NCBI GenBank assembly: GCA_946482495.1
Contig: CAMLRV010000003.1
Coordinates: 1 to 37,903, forward strand
DNA from: an uncultured Flavobacteriia bacterium
Lineage (GTDB): Bacteria; Bacteroidota; Bacteroidia; Flavobacteriales; Flavobacteriaceae
DNA: 37,903 bases
Reading direction: 5' to 3'
Positions 25,023 through 34,307 of this stretch are shown here, piece after piece. A program made the position numbers and the translations under genes. The notes under the pieces were generated by a model. That model was not told the origin of the DNA. It saw only the letters and a program-made list of their open reading frames with translations, and did no database searches. Every line of letters starts with the position of its first letter. Position 1 is the first letter of the stretch.

Positions 25023-25349
25023 ATGATTGTCATAGTTTTTAAATATTTAACCCCAAAGTGGGTAAGAGGGATTACATTATTCCCATTTATTGTTTTGACT
25101 GAGAAATCGGACAGAAACAACAAAGTATTATTGAATCATGAAAAAATTCATCTTCGCCAGCAATTAGAAATGTTAATATTGCCTTTTTTCCTATTATATA
25201 TGCTTGAATTTCTCTACGGATATATGAAGTGTGGAAACTGGCAAAAGGCATATAAAAATATTTCTTTTGAGCGTGAAGCCTATACTAACGAAAAAGACCT
25301 CGACTATTTAAAGAAGAGGCCTTTTTGGAGGTTTTTAAAATATTATTAG
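25023..25349 (+). CDS. Small membrane protein with HExxH motif (M56-like)
   Basis: This 108-residue protein carries HEKIH (about residues 39-43) after LLN, then a hydrophobic helix (about 52-70, LILPFFLLYMLEFLYGYM), then FEREAY (about 84-89). The pattern HExxH, membrane helix, then a Glu in FEREA resembles the zinc site of BlaR1-type M56 peptidases, reduced to a minimum. A sensor domain is absent. Whether it is an active peptidase cannot be told. I start at ATG 25023 (MIVIVFKYLTPKW). The frame is open to 24987, but that would overlap the divergent -7 boxes. Its stop codon overlaps the stop of the convergent giant surface protein gene by three bases. Confidence 0.72.
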   Translation: MIVIVFKYLTPKWVRGITLFPFIVLTEKSDRNNKVLLNHEKIHLRQQLEMLILPFFLLYMLEFLYGYMKCGNWQKAYKNISFEREAYTNEKDLDYLKKRPFWRFLKYY

Positions 25350-28300
25350 AAAATCACTTTTCTTACTTCTTCAGAACCGTCTTGTAATGTAACTTTTACA
25401 ATCATTAAACTATTTGTTCTGTTTAAATTATTGATTGGGAAGTTTTTCTCATTAACATTATTTTTGTTTAGTAATAACTTTCCTAAAGTATCATAAATCA
25501 TGATATCTTTTATTTTTAATTTACTAGATTCAACAGTTAGTACATTATTATCATAAACATTTAATTGATTTGAAATCTCTGTAATATTGTTGTTTTTAGT
25601 ATATCTTATGATAAATCTATCTTTAATTGTTCCTTTAGTACCCATAAATGAATACGGCGCATCTTTTAAGTTGAAAATTATGTTTAGTGATTTGTCTTCT
25701 AAATAGATGTTTTGTTTTGGATCTAAAAATAAACCATCCACCGAACTTAAAGCAATTTTGTATAATCCATCTTGTGGAATAGTTACTCCAATATTAACTT
25801 TGTCGTTATTGTCGAATGGTAGTTTTCTACCTTGAATTAACATTTGCTTATCCTCAATTAAAGAGAAAATATTGAAAGATAGCTTTTCATTAGAGAAAGC
25901 ATCAAATAATCTGTCTTCTTGGTTGGTTGCATTTTCTATGTAACCTAATAATGATCTCACGCTAGTTCCAGAAGGAGTAACTAAATCAAACCAGATTCTG
26001 TGTCTTTCTAAGTCGTCTGCATTTTTATCTTCATTAGCATTTTTATAAAACACAGTATTGTTGTACGTGTTACTTCTTAAAGTATTATTGAAGTTTAGGT
26101 TTTCTGTAGCTGCTGCAGAGGTATGAAGCATTGATACGAAGAAACCTTGCCCTCCAGCAATTCTACCATTAAATACACCAGCACCACTTGAAGCTCCAGA
26201 AGCATTATAAGTAATATAGTCGGTTGGAGTGTAGTTATATGCATAGTCACTATAAAATGGATCGGCAGTAGCATTCGAAGGTAATGTACCGTGTGTCCAA
26301 ACATTAATAAATCCAGCAATATTTGTATTTAATGTTAAGAAATTAATTGCATGAATTGCAGATGGATACGGATTACCAACTAAATTCCAGTTATCATCAT
26401 CTTTTGTACCTTGAGTAGTTGAAACTCCAGTTGAATAATTTGCACCATTATACGTTCCTCTACTAATTGGAATTGTAATATTTCCATTGTTTGGAACTCC
26501 GATAAATGTAGCTGTATAATTTGTTAATGCTGAAGGTGAATAAGCATCAGGGCCACGAACAATATATCCTTTACCTCTTGTCATTGTTTCATTAGCAGGA
26601 ACCCAGTTTCCGAAAGCATTCGTATTCGTTGCAATTGTTGGAGTCCATTTGAATTGATAACCTAAGCTTGTTCCAGGAGATATTGCATTACTTGCAAAAC
26701 CGGTAACAGGTGATGACCAATAAACATAGTCTTGTTTTCTAATATTTGCAGTTCTTCTGTATTCAATGTTTCCAGTGTTAGTAACATTATTTACTTGAAC
26801 AATACTTCCATCATCTTCAACAATAATATTTCCAGTAGGATTTACGTTGATTGCGTTAGTAATAGTTACAGCATTTGTTGCAGTTACATTTAAAGTAGCA
26901 TTCGCATTTACAGCTAAACTTCTTCCTAAACCACTAAAACTTGCACCACTAATTATTGGATCATTTACTGTATCAGGAATTACAACACAATCTGTACTTA
27001 CTGGCACACCAACAGGAGTCCAGTTTGATGCCACATTCCAGTTTGTACTTGTTGAACCATTCCACACTTTGTTTCCTGAAACTGTTACAATTACTTCGTC
27101 AGTTTCAATTAATGATGTTCCGTTACATAGCGTATATTCAATTTCTGCTGTATAAGTTGTAGTTGTAGCAGGACAAACATTAACAATGTCTGATGTACCA
27201 ACAACAGGACCAGATGTTCCTGAACCCTCATACCATGTGATTGTACTGATAGCTGCACCAGAAGGAGTAAATCTATAAGCTTGATTAGAAACTGTCCAAT
27301 CTGTATCTAAACTGTTTCTTCCAGCAGGAACTACTGCTTGAGTACCAGTTGCGTTTTGGATACCTACTACTGCATTTCCATCATTCCAAGAAGCACAAAC
27401 GTTTTTCTCTTTAATATATACTTCAATAATGTTTGTGTTTTCATATAACACAATCATGCCTGTGTACATTTGAGAGTTACATGATGAGGAGAACATAGGA
27501 ATGTTGTTCCAAGAGGCTACAAGAGCTCTACATCCAGTATTTAAAGTTATTAATTCCCATCCCACTTCACCACTAATACTTGGGTCGATATCATGATACA
27601 CTCCAAAAATTGAATTTGTAAACAATGAAGTGCTTGGTAAATTGTTTGAAAAAGACCATCCTGAATAACCTCCAGGTGTATTACTTGTTGTGTCGAATGT
27701 AATAACCCCATTTGAACCAATTAAACATCTATTGTAATTGTTTCCGTAAAAACAGAAATCAAAAGGTAAATTAATTACTGGTGACCATTTATCATCAACA
27801 TTAACACTCACTGGGTTTCTTAAACAACTAAATTGATAAGGCGGAGCATATGTTATTGCTTGTACTGTATAACTTGTTGTTTCTCCAATAGGTAAATAAG
27901 TAGCTTCTAAATCTACACATGTTGAAGCAGCTCCACATGCAACTGGAGCTGGGTCAGATCCAGATAAACCTAATCCTCCTGAAGTGATGTCAGGACAAGC
28001 TAAAGCAGTTACACCAGAACCAGAACCGATAGTACATGTAGGCATTGTAAAACTTGTAGGTCCAATCCATACACCTACACCAGTTCCTCCACCACAGTTT
28101 GATCGTACCCAAATGTAATAAGTTGTTCCTGATGTTAAACCCGTTAATGCAACCGATGTAACAGCAGCGGCAGTTGAGCCTGTTGGAGTTGTTGCTCCTG
28201 TTGGAGTTGAACTACTTGTTGATAAATAGTAATTATATCCACTAGCTGGTGCTGGAGTTGGAGCAGTCCAACTTACAGTTGCAGCAGTTTGAGAATTTAA

Positions 28301-30865
28301 AAATACAGTTATTGATGTTGGGTTATTAGAACAAGCTGGAGGAGGAAGTACATTGAATGTATAGTCTTCAGTTTCTCCAGATGTAATTGCACCACACTCG
28401 TCTGGTGTTGTTGAACTATAATTAGCTCTAATTCTCATTCTATGATTTCCTACAGTTGCAGAACCTGGTACTGTAAATGATCCTGTATTAGATGCTGCAT
28501 AAGTACCACTATTGTACATTAATTCTCCAACATCGTCAAAATCTAAATCATTATTCCAGTCAACCCAAATACCAAATCCAAAAGTACCACCTGTATAAGC
28601 AGAAGAGAAACTTACTGCTCCATAATTTTGTTGACTCACAGTTTGTGCTGTGAAGTTTCCGTATCCTGTTGCAGAATATCCTGAACCATTATTTGTGATG
28701 TTAGCAGTTCCTCCAGTAGTTGAGAAATTATTGATGTAATATGTCGAACTACTTCCTGTAGATACACAATATCCGGTAAAGAAAGACACTTGTGTAGTCC
28801 AAGGACTTACATTTCCACTACCACAATTATTTCTAACATATACATAATATGTTGTATTAGCAGTTAAACCTGTTAAAGCTAAAGTTGTTACTCCAGCTGC
28901 AGTTGTGTAAGTTGGAGTAGTTGCACCTGTTGGTAAAGTTGCAGATGTTGTTAAATAAATTTGATATCCACTTGCTGGAGCTGGCGATGATGCCGTCCAG
29001 TTAACTGTAGCTGTTGTAGTACTTGATACAGAAACCGCTACTGCAGTTGGAATACCAGGACAAGAAGAAGCTAATACGTTAAATGTATAATCTTCTGTTT
29101 CACCTGAAGAAATAGCTCCACATGCTAATGGGTTTGTAGAACTGTAATTTGCTACAATTCTCATTCTGTGATTTCCTACTGTTGCAGTTGCAGGAACTGT
29201 AAAAGAACCTGTTGCACTAGAAACATAAGTTCCAGCAACATAAACTAATTCTCCTGAATCGTTAAAATCTAAATCGTTATTCCAGTCTACCCAAATGTTG
29301 AATCCGAATGTTCCTCCTGTAAAAGCACTTGAAAAATTCACTGTTCCAAATTGTTGTTGACTCACAGTCATGGCTGAAAAATTCCCATATCCTGTTGCAG
29401 AATATCCAGATCCGTTATTTGTAATATTTGCTGTTCCTCCAGTTGTAGAGAAATTATTAATATAGTATGAAGAACTTGAAGATGTTGAAGAGCAATATCC
29501 TGTAAAGAATGATGCGCTTGTCCAAGAACTAAAATCTCCAGCTCCACAATTAGATCTTACAAAAACGTAATAAGTTGTATTTGATGTTAAACCTGTGAAG
29601 TTTAAAGTTGTTGTTGCAGTTGCAGTTCCAGCTCCTCCAGGTATAGTGTTAGTTGTAGAAATTACGTATTCGTAACCAATTGGTGAAGTTCCTGAAGTAG
29701 GAGCAGTCCAACTAGCAGTACCAGTTGTTAAAGAAGTTGCAGATGCAGTAATTCCCACTGGAGTAAAACAAGTTGGAGGTGTAACTACTGAAACCATGTA
29801 GTCTTCTGCTTCTGTATAAGTTGATGTTCCACAATCCAAAGGATTAGTGTTTAAATAATCACTTACTATTCTTAATCTATAGTTACCAATTGCAGTAGCG
29901 CCAGGAACGTTGAAGCTTCCTGAAGCACTTGAAACGTAACTTCCTGAAGCGTACACTTTCTCACCAACGTCTGAGAAATCAAAATCATTATTCCAATCTA
30001 CCCAAATATTTACTCCATGAGTTCCTGAACTATGGTTTACGTTAAAACCGATATTACCCCCAGCAATTTGGCTAACTGATAATGTAGGGTAATAATTTCC
30101 GTAACCACCGGCTGAATATGTTGAGTTATTATTAATGTTTGCAAATCCTCCTGTGGTAGTGAAGTTACTAATCCAATAAGAGCTTGATGATGTTGCGTAT
30201 GCACAATGTCCAGTTGGTACATTTGAAACCAATGAAATATTATCTACGGCTGCAGGTGTTTGTGTACCAGCACTACCGTCATTAATCCATTCAAAAACTA
30301 GACGTACTGTTGTTCCAGCATAAGTTGCCGGTAGGTTATAACTAGCAGAGGTCCATGTAGCTTGACCATAAAGATCACTACTAATTTTAATATTCCCAGT
30401 TGGTGCAGAACCTGAAGCTGTAATAGCAGTTCCGTAAGCTGGAGTATATGATGTTGGAACAACCCAAACGGCTAATCTGTCTGTTAATTCTCCTTGACCT
30501 TTCCAATTAAATGATAAAGCAATTTGAGTTTGACCAGCTGGAATGGTAATGTTTCTGTAAAAATGAGTTTGTCTAGCTGTTCCAGTGTTGTAATTGTGAG
30601 TTGGTGGTGTAGCACCAGCAGCGTCTGTAATGTAAGCACATCTTGCGCCTGTATAGCCAGTGGCTCCAGTTCCTACTCCCCATTGATTTCTGTTTGCTTG
30701 AGCTGGATTGTTGTTAGTCCAGTTGTTAGCTCCGATTGTTGCCCCTGTTTCAAAACCACCATCTCCTGTGGGGCTAATAATTGTTGTTTGTGATAATCCG
30801 ATTAAAGGAAATAATACAAGTAGTAGTTGTATTACAATTTTTAAATTAAAAAATTTTGGTTTCAT
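25346..30865 (-). CDS. Giant T9SS surface protein with GEVED and FN3 repeats
   Basis: This 1839-residue protein is exported and probably attached to the cell surface. After a signal peptide (1-25, ending near LIGLSQ) comes a lectin/MAM-like N-terminal domain (about 30-215). Three tandem units of about 240 residues follow, each a GEVED domain (WVDWNNDxDF, then GExxYxxGTY and ETEDYTFNV, centred near 288, 525 and 768) and an FN3 domain (VSWTAP, GLTSNTTYYVFVRSNCG). Residues about 935-1265 hold a nidogen-like segment (FCFYGNNYN, GSNGVITFD) and an Ig-like stretch. About 1265-1755 is a module also present in the next protein. The last 80 residues (YDTLGKLLLN to EVRKVIF) are a type A sorting domain read by the T9SS. 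Likely an adhesin. The ligand is unknown. No terminator is visible downstream. Confidence 0.9.
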   Translation of the reverse strand: MKPKFFNLKIVIQLLLVLFPLIGLSQTTIISPTGDGGFETGATIGANNWTNNNPAQANRNQWGVGTGATGYTGARCAYITDAAGATPPTHNYNTGTARQTHFYRNITIPAGQTQIALSFNWKGQGELTDRLAVWVVPTSYTPAYGTAITASGSAPTGNIKISSDLYGQATWTSASYNLPATYAGTTVRLVFEWINDGSAGTQTPAAVDNISLVSNVPTGHCAYATSSSSYWISNFTTTGGFANINNNSTYSAGGYGNYYPTLSVSQIAGGNIGFNVNHSSGTHGVNIWVDWNNDFDFSDVGEKVYASGSYVSSASGSFNVPGATAIGNYRLRIVSDYLNTNPLDCGTSTYTEAEDYMVSVVTPPTCFTPVGITASATSLTTGTASWTAPTSGTSPIGYEYVISTTNTIPGGAGTATATTTLNFTGLTSNTTYYVFVRSNCGAGDFSSWTSASFFTGYCSSTSSSSSYYINNFSTTGGTANITNNGSGYSATGYGNFSAMTVSQQQFGTVNFSSAFTGGTFGFNIWVDWNNDLDFNDSGELVYVAGTYVSSATGSFTVPATATVGNHRMRIVANYSSTNPLACGAISSGETEDYTFNVLASSCPGIPTAVAVSVSSTTTATVNWTASSPAPASGYQIYLTTSATLPTGATTPTYTTAAGVTTLALTGLTANTTYYVYVRNNCGSGNVSPWTTQVSFFTGYCVSTGSSSTYYINNFSTTGGTANITNNGSGYSATGYGNFTAQTVSQQNYGAVSFSSAYTGGTFGFGIWVDWNNDLDFDDVGELMYNSGTYAASNTGSFTVPGSATVGNHRMRIRANYSSTTPDECGAITSGETEDYTFNVLPPPACSNNPTSITVFLNSQTAATVSWTAPTPAPASGYNYYLSTSSSTPTGATTPTGSTAAAVTSVALTGLTSGTTYYIWVRSNCGGGTGVGVWIGPTSFTMPTCTIGSGSGVTALACPDITSGGLGLSGSDPAPVACGAASTCVDLEATYLPIGETTSYTVQAITYAPPYQFSCLRNPVSVNVDDKWSPVINLPFDFCFYGNNYNRCLIGSNGVITFDTTSNTPGGYSGWSFSNNLPSTSLFTNSIFGVYHDIDPSISGEVGWELITLNTGCRALVASWNNIPMFSSSCNSQMYTGMIVLYENTNIIEVYIKEKNVCASWNDGNAVVGIQNATGTQAVVPAGRNSLDTDWTVSNQAYRFTPSGAAISTITWYEGSGTSGPVVGTSDIVNVCPATTTTYTAEIEYTLCNGTSLIETDEVIVTVSGNKVWNGSTSTNWNVASNWTPVGVPVSTDCVVIPDTVNDPIISGASFSGLGRSLAVNANATLNVTATNAVTITNAINVNPTGNIIVEDDGSIVQVNNVTNTGNIEYRRTANIRKQDYVYWSSPVTGFASNAISPGTSLGYQFKWTPTIATNTNAFGNWVPANETMTRGKGYIVRGPDAYSPSALTNYTATFIGVPNNGNITIPISRGTYNGANYSTGVSTTQGTKDDDNWNLVGNPYPSAIHAINFLTLNTNIAGFINVWTHGTLPSNATADPFYSDYAYNYTPTDYITYNASGASSGAGVFNGRIAGGQGFFVSMLHTSAAATENLNFNNTLRSNTYNNTVFYKNANEDKNADDLERHRIWFDLVTPSGTSVRSLLGYIENATNQEDRLFDAFSNEKLSFNIFSLIEDKQMLIQGRKLPFDNNDKVNIGVTIPQDGLYKIALSSVDGLFLDPKQNIYLEDKSLNIIFNLKDAPYSFMGTKGTIKDRFIIRYTKNNNITEISNQLNVYDNNVLTVESSKLKIKDIMIYDTLGKLLLNKNNVNEKNFPINNLNRTNSLMIVKVTLQDGSEEVRKVIF
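27980..30190 (-). repeat. Three tandem GEVED-FN3 coding units
   Basis: The same pattern appears three times at intervals of about 710-730 bases. The second and third units share long nearly identical stretches (for example FSTTGGTANITNNGSGYSAT in both), while the first is more diverged. This indicates a relatively recent duplication of the second unit. The spacing is that of protein domains, not of a DNA repeat. Confidence 0.8.
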
Positions 30866-31160
30866 TTTGTTTTTAGTTGTTTTTTGTGTTTTTTTTTGTG
30901 TTTTTTTTTGTGTGTTTTTTGGTTTTTATGTAATTATTGTTGAATAATCGTGGTTTTAATTTCACTTTGTGAAATAATTATTCAAAATCGTTGAGCAATA
31001 TATAAATTTTAAACAAATTCTGTATGAAATGTTTAAATTATTCGATGCAAAACATTAATTGCCGACGAAATGCACTCTTTTTCGGCAAAAGGAATTTTAT
31101 ATTTAAAAATGTAGCTTATGTTTTGTTAAATAATTCTTTTTTGTAAGAATTATTTATAAA
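30866..31160 (-). promoter_or_regulatory. Long structured upstream region of the giant surface gene
   Basis: No reading frame is convincing here. On the minus strand, going toward the gene: a perfect 12-bp hairpin (31127-31138 with 31145-31156); a stem TTGCCGA/TCGGCAA (31059-31065, 31082-31088); a double stem TTGAATAAT/ATTATTCAA (30940-30948, 30977-30985) around ATTTCAC/GTGAAAT (30959-30965, 30969-30975); and an A-rich stretch with CACA repeats (about 30880-30922) next to the start codon. I find no exact TAnnTTTG box. It may be an untranslated leader. Confidence 0.45.
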
Positions 31161-31184
31161 AAAAGACCTCATTTTGAGGTCTTT
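31158..31184 (-). terminator. Intrinsic terminator of the 964-residue surface gene
   Basis: AAAGACCTC (31162-31170) pairs with GAGGTCTTT (31176-31184), with five bases between. It runs into a T tract on the minus strand. A second 12-bp hairpin follows at 31127-31156. Confidence 0.88.
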
Positions 31185-31212
31185 AAGTTTATTAATTTGA
31201 TTATAAGAAGTT

Positions 31213-34107
31213 TTAATAAATTACCTTTTTAGTTAGAATAGCATTGTTTTCAAGTTTAACTTTAGCGATTAATACACCAGTTGTGGGTTTTAATTCTGAT
31301 AAAATTGTTTCTTGCGTATTGATGTTTTTTCTATCAACTAAAGTTTTTCCCAAAATATCAAAAATGGTAACCTCTTTAATTAATTGTCCAGTTGATTTTA
31401 CATGAATTTGATTGTTTACAAATACTACAATTTGGTCTGAATATTCATTTGAAGAAGTTGATAAAATTTGATTGTTATATTTCAAAGAAAATCTATCTAA
31501 TGTTTCACCTTGAATTCCTGTGAAATTGTATGGAGCAACTCGTAAATCATGAATGATGTTTAGTTGTTTGTCTTCTAAAAAGATTGGAAGATTTTGATCG
31601 TCGAAAATTCCGTTTAATCCTTTTATAGCAATTGTGTAAGTGCCATTACTTGGTAATTTTATGGCTAATTTCACTTGATCGTTTTCATCAAATGGTAAAC
31701 TTCTTCCTTGAATAATGTTTCTGTCATAACCATCTAATAAAGAATAAATACTGAATGAAGCTTTTAAATCTGCTTGAGCATCATACATTAAATCTTTTTG
31801 ATTAGTTGCGCCATTTACGTAGGCGATAAGTGTTGAATTGCTTGTAGTAGATGAAACTAAGTCAATCCAAATTTTACCTTCTGGATAATTGGTAGTAACA
31901 GTATTTGCATTTCTGTAAAATTGATCATTTCGATATCCGCTATTTCTCATAGAGTTGTTAAAAACAGCTGTTGTAGAAGTTAAAGCGCTTAGTGGATTCA
32001 TTAATACAAAAAAGCTTTGTCCAGCTCCAATGAAACCGTCAAATCCAAGTGGGGAAGAAGGTCCGGATAAATTATATGTCAAATAATCAGTCGGATCATA
32101 ATTATATGTAAAACTACTATAAAAAGGACTTGTTCCGCTATTACTAGGTGCAATTCCATGTCTCCAAATGTTTACATAGCCCGCAAGATTCGCTGAATTT
32201 GCAGATAGAAATGCATCTGCAGAAATTGCCGAAGGATAAGGGTTTCCTAATAAATTCCAATTGTCATCGTCTTGCGTTGCATTTGTAGGCGAAAATGGAG
32301 AAGGATAAGTTCCTACTGTGTTATAAGTACCTCTTGAAATTGGAGTAGTGATGTTTCCATTATTTGGTACACCTGTAAAAGTAGAAGTAAAATTAACAGG
32401 AGAATTAATAGGAGAATTATTCAAGCCTCTTTCGATATATCCTTTTCCAATTATCATAGTTTCTGTTCCACTAACCCAATTTCCAAATTCACCAATTCCA
32501 TTTCCGGGAATTGTTGGAATCCATTTATAGATGTTGCTATTATTAGAATATGTTGAAATATTTCCCGAGTTAAAATTTGCAACAGGACTAGACCAAAAAA
32601 CGAAATCGCCAGCATCAACAAAAGAGGTTCTTTCCATATTAATATTTCCAGAATTGGCTACATTGTTAATTTGAACTAAACTTCCATTATTTCTGATATT
32701 GAATGTTCCATTAACATTCACATTAACAAAATCGGTTACTTCTAATTTTCCATTTGAAGCAATTTCTAAATTTCCACCACCCGGTATAGTAATAGAGTAG
32801 GCATAAGCTACACTAGCTCCTGAAATAACAGGACTATTTCCATTATTAGTTATAGTTGCACAATCTGATGCTGTAGGTACCCCATTTGGAGTCCAGTTAG
32901 CTGCAGCAAACCAATTGGAACTACTTGAGCCATTCCAAACTTTGCCAGAAGAAGTTACATTAGCATTTGCGCTAGAATTGGAAATACAACCACTACTATT
33001 AGTTACTGTGAATGAATAATTTCCAGCAGCTAAACCAGTAACCGTATAACTACTTCCGCTTCCAGAAATAGATCCCGGATTAATGGTCCAATTTCCAGCA
33101 GGTAAGTTATTTAGTACTACGCTTCCAGTTGCAGATGAACAAGATGATTGAGTAATTGTGCCTAATGTTATCGTTCCTGGACGTGGATTTACAACTATTG
33201 AAATAGCTTCATAATTATTATAGGTATTTCCACTATATGTGGTTGTGCACGTCAACGTTGCAGTATAAGTTCCAACTATAGCATTTGGTATGGTTGGATT
33301 TTGTAAAGTTGATGAACTATTTCCTCCACCAGGCGCAACAATTGTCCAACTATAAGTTACTGCAGTTCCAAATGTTCCAGAATAAGTTCCAGAAAGATTA
33401 ATTTGACTGCCTTCACAAACAGGTGTGTTTGAATTTGGTATGGCGTTTAAAGTTCCATCACCTGCCATAACTTCATCAAAAGTTAATGCAGTTGTTCCGC
33501 CTCCATTACAATAGGCATAAACAGAAGTACCAATGTGTATATCTTGGTTGTGGTTGCAATCTCCAATAAGACCAAAATAATCTGGGTTAGGAGTAGTGTC
33601 AGATGTTACATATAGTACTGCATTAGAGGGAAGCATTAAATCTACTTTGTTAATAAAAGTAATCGTTCCTAAAAGTGGAGTTACACTAATTAATTGTGTG
33701 TTAAAAATATAATCTGTACCGTTTCCTCCAGTATTTGTACCTGTCAAAGTTAGATTTCCATTAATGGTAATTGAACCTATGGTTCCAGTATTTATACCGG
33801 CTGTTCCAATAGTAATATTATGACCTGCTTGAATGGTTACTTCACCTGTTCCTGTAGGATTTTGACCAGGATAAGTTGTAGCAGCAATCCAACTACTACC
33901 ATTGTAATATTCCCAACTACTCAAGGTTGTCCACGGTCCGCCAGGATTCACCGACCTATAATCGCCTGCGGATTGGCCATAAACTTGGGAGGATATCAAC
34001 AAGAAAAACATCCAAAACAAATTGAAATGCTTTTTTTTGAATTTGATATTAAAAGATTGATTAACATTAGGTTGGGGCTTTTCTGAAGTTAAGTAAATTT
34101 TATCCAT
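31213..34107 (-). CDS. T9SS-exported surface protein
   Basis: This 964-residue protein has an unusually long N-terminus: about 30 polar and basic residues before the hydrophobic core (FWMFFLLISSQVYGQ). The -7 box at 34129 supports the ATG at 34107. M33, inside the signal sequence, is a less likely start. The mature N-terminus has VNPGGPWTTLSSWEYYNGSSW and VTIQAGHNITIG, a beta-helix-like start common in flavobacterial secreted proteins. PKD- or Ig-like stretches (NPTIPNAIVGTYTATLTC, SGCISNSSANANVTSSG) follow. From about residue 390 (KVWNGSSSSNW) to 880 it matches the module of the neighbouring giant protein, and the last 80 residues are a T9SS type A sorting domain ending LTKKVIY. It is probably a cell-surface or released adhesin or structural protein. 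It ends in a strong terminator. Confidence 0.88.
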   Translation of the reverse strand: MDKIYLTSEKPQPNVNQSFNIKFKKKHFNLFWMFFLLISSQVYGQSAGDYRSVNPGGPWTTLSSWEYYNGSSWIAATTYPGQNPTGTGEVTIQAGHNITIGTAGINTGTIGSITINGNLTLTGTNTGGNGTDYIFNTQLISVTPLLGTITFINKVDLMLPSNAVLYVTSDTTPNPDYFGLIGDCNHNQDIHIGTSVYAYCNGGGTTALTFDEVMAGDGTLNAIPNSNTPVCEGSQINLSGTYSGTFGTAVTYSWTIVAPGGGNSSSTLQNPTIPNAIVGTYTATLTCTTTYSGNTYNNYEAISIVVNPRPGTITLGTITQSSCSSATGSVVLNNLPAGNWTINPGSISGSGSSYTVTGLAAGNYSFTVTNSSGCISNSSANANVTSSGKVWNGSSSSNWFAAANWTPNGVPTASDCATITNNGNSPVISGASVAYAYSITIPGGGNLEIASNGKLEVTDFVNVNVNGTFNIRNNGSLVQINNVANSGNINMERTSFVDAGDFVFWSSPVANFNSGNISTYSNNSNIYKWIPTIPGNGIGEFGNWVSGTETMIIGKGYIERGLNNSPINSPVNFTSTFTGVPNNGNITTPISRGTYNTVGTYPSPFSPTNATQDDDNWNLLGNPYPSAISADAFLSANSANLAGYVNIWRHGIAPSNSGTSPFYSSFTYNYDPTDYLTYNLSGPSSPLGFDGFIGAGQSFFVLMNPLSALTSTTAVFNNSMRNSGYRNDQFYRNANTVTTNYPEGKIWIDLVSSTTSNSTLIAYVNGATNQKDLMYDAQADLKASFSIYSLLDGYDRNIIQGRSLPFDENDQVKLAIKLPSNGTYTIAIKGLNGIFDDQNLPIFLEDKQLNIIHDLRVAPYNFTGIQGETLDRFSLKYNNQILSTSSNEYSDQIVVFVNNQIHVKSTGQLIKEVTIFDILGKTLVDRKNINTQETILSELKPTTGVLIAKVKLENNAILTKKVIY

Positions 34108-34128
34108 AACAATTTCATTTAGCTATTA

Positions 34129-34136
34129 CAAAGATA
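34129..34136 (-). promoter_or_regulatory. -7 box for the 964-residue surface gene
   Basis: TATCTTTG on the minus strand matches TAnnTTTG and lies 21 bases before ATG 34107, supporting the long N-terminus. Confidence 0.6.
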
Positions 34137-34240
34137 CCACATATTCTATAGGTAAGTTAAAATGCGCTTGTCTTTTAACCTTGAAAATCAAGCAGTTAAT
34201 CGAAAAGTTAAAAGAAATTGTTAAAAATTAGAGTAAATAA

Positions 34241-34270
34241 AAAGAAGACCTCTTTGTTGAGGTCTTCTTT
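34241..34270 (-). terminator. Intrinsic terminator of the 479-residue surface gene
   Basis: A perfect 12-bp stem, AAAGAAGACCTC (34241-34252) with GAGGTCTTCTTT (34259-34270), has loop TTTGTT. It is followed on the minus strand by TTATTTAC. Confidence 0.9.
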
Positions 34271-34307
34271 TAAAAATACCATCTTTTCGAAATTTAAAAC
34301 TATAATT

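Noticed and set aside
26847..27162. Plus-strand open frames of about 70-100 codons inside the surface gene
   Set aside because: They are antisense to repetitive Thr/Val-rich coding sequence, have no start signal and no recognisable family.
25390..30800. Regular near-repeats that look like a CRISPR array at first sight
   Set aside because: The period is over 700 bases and the pattern encodes GEVED and FN3 domains in frame. It is coding repetition.
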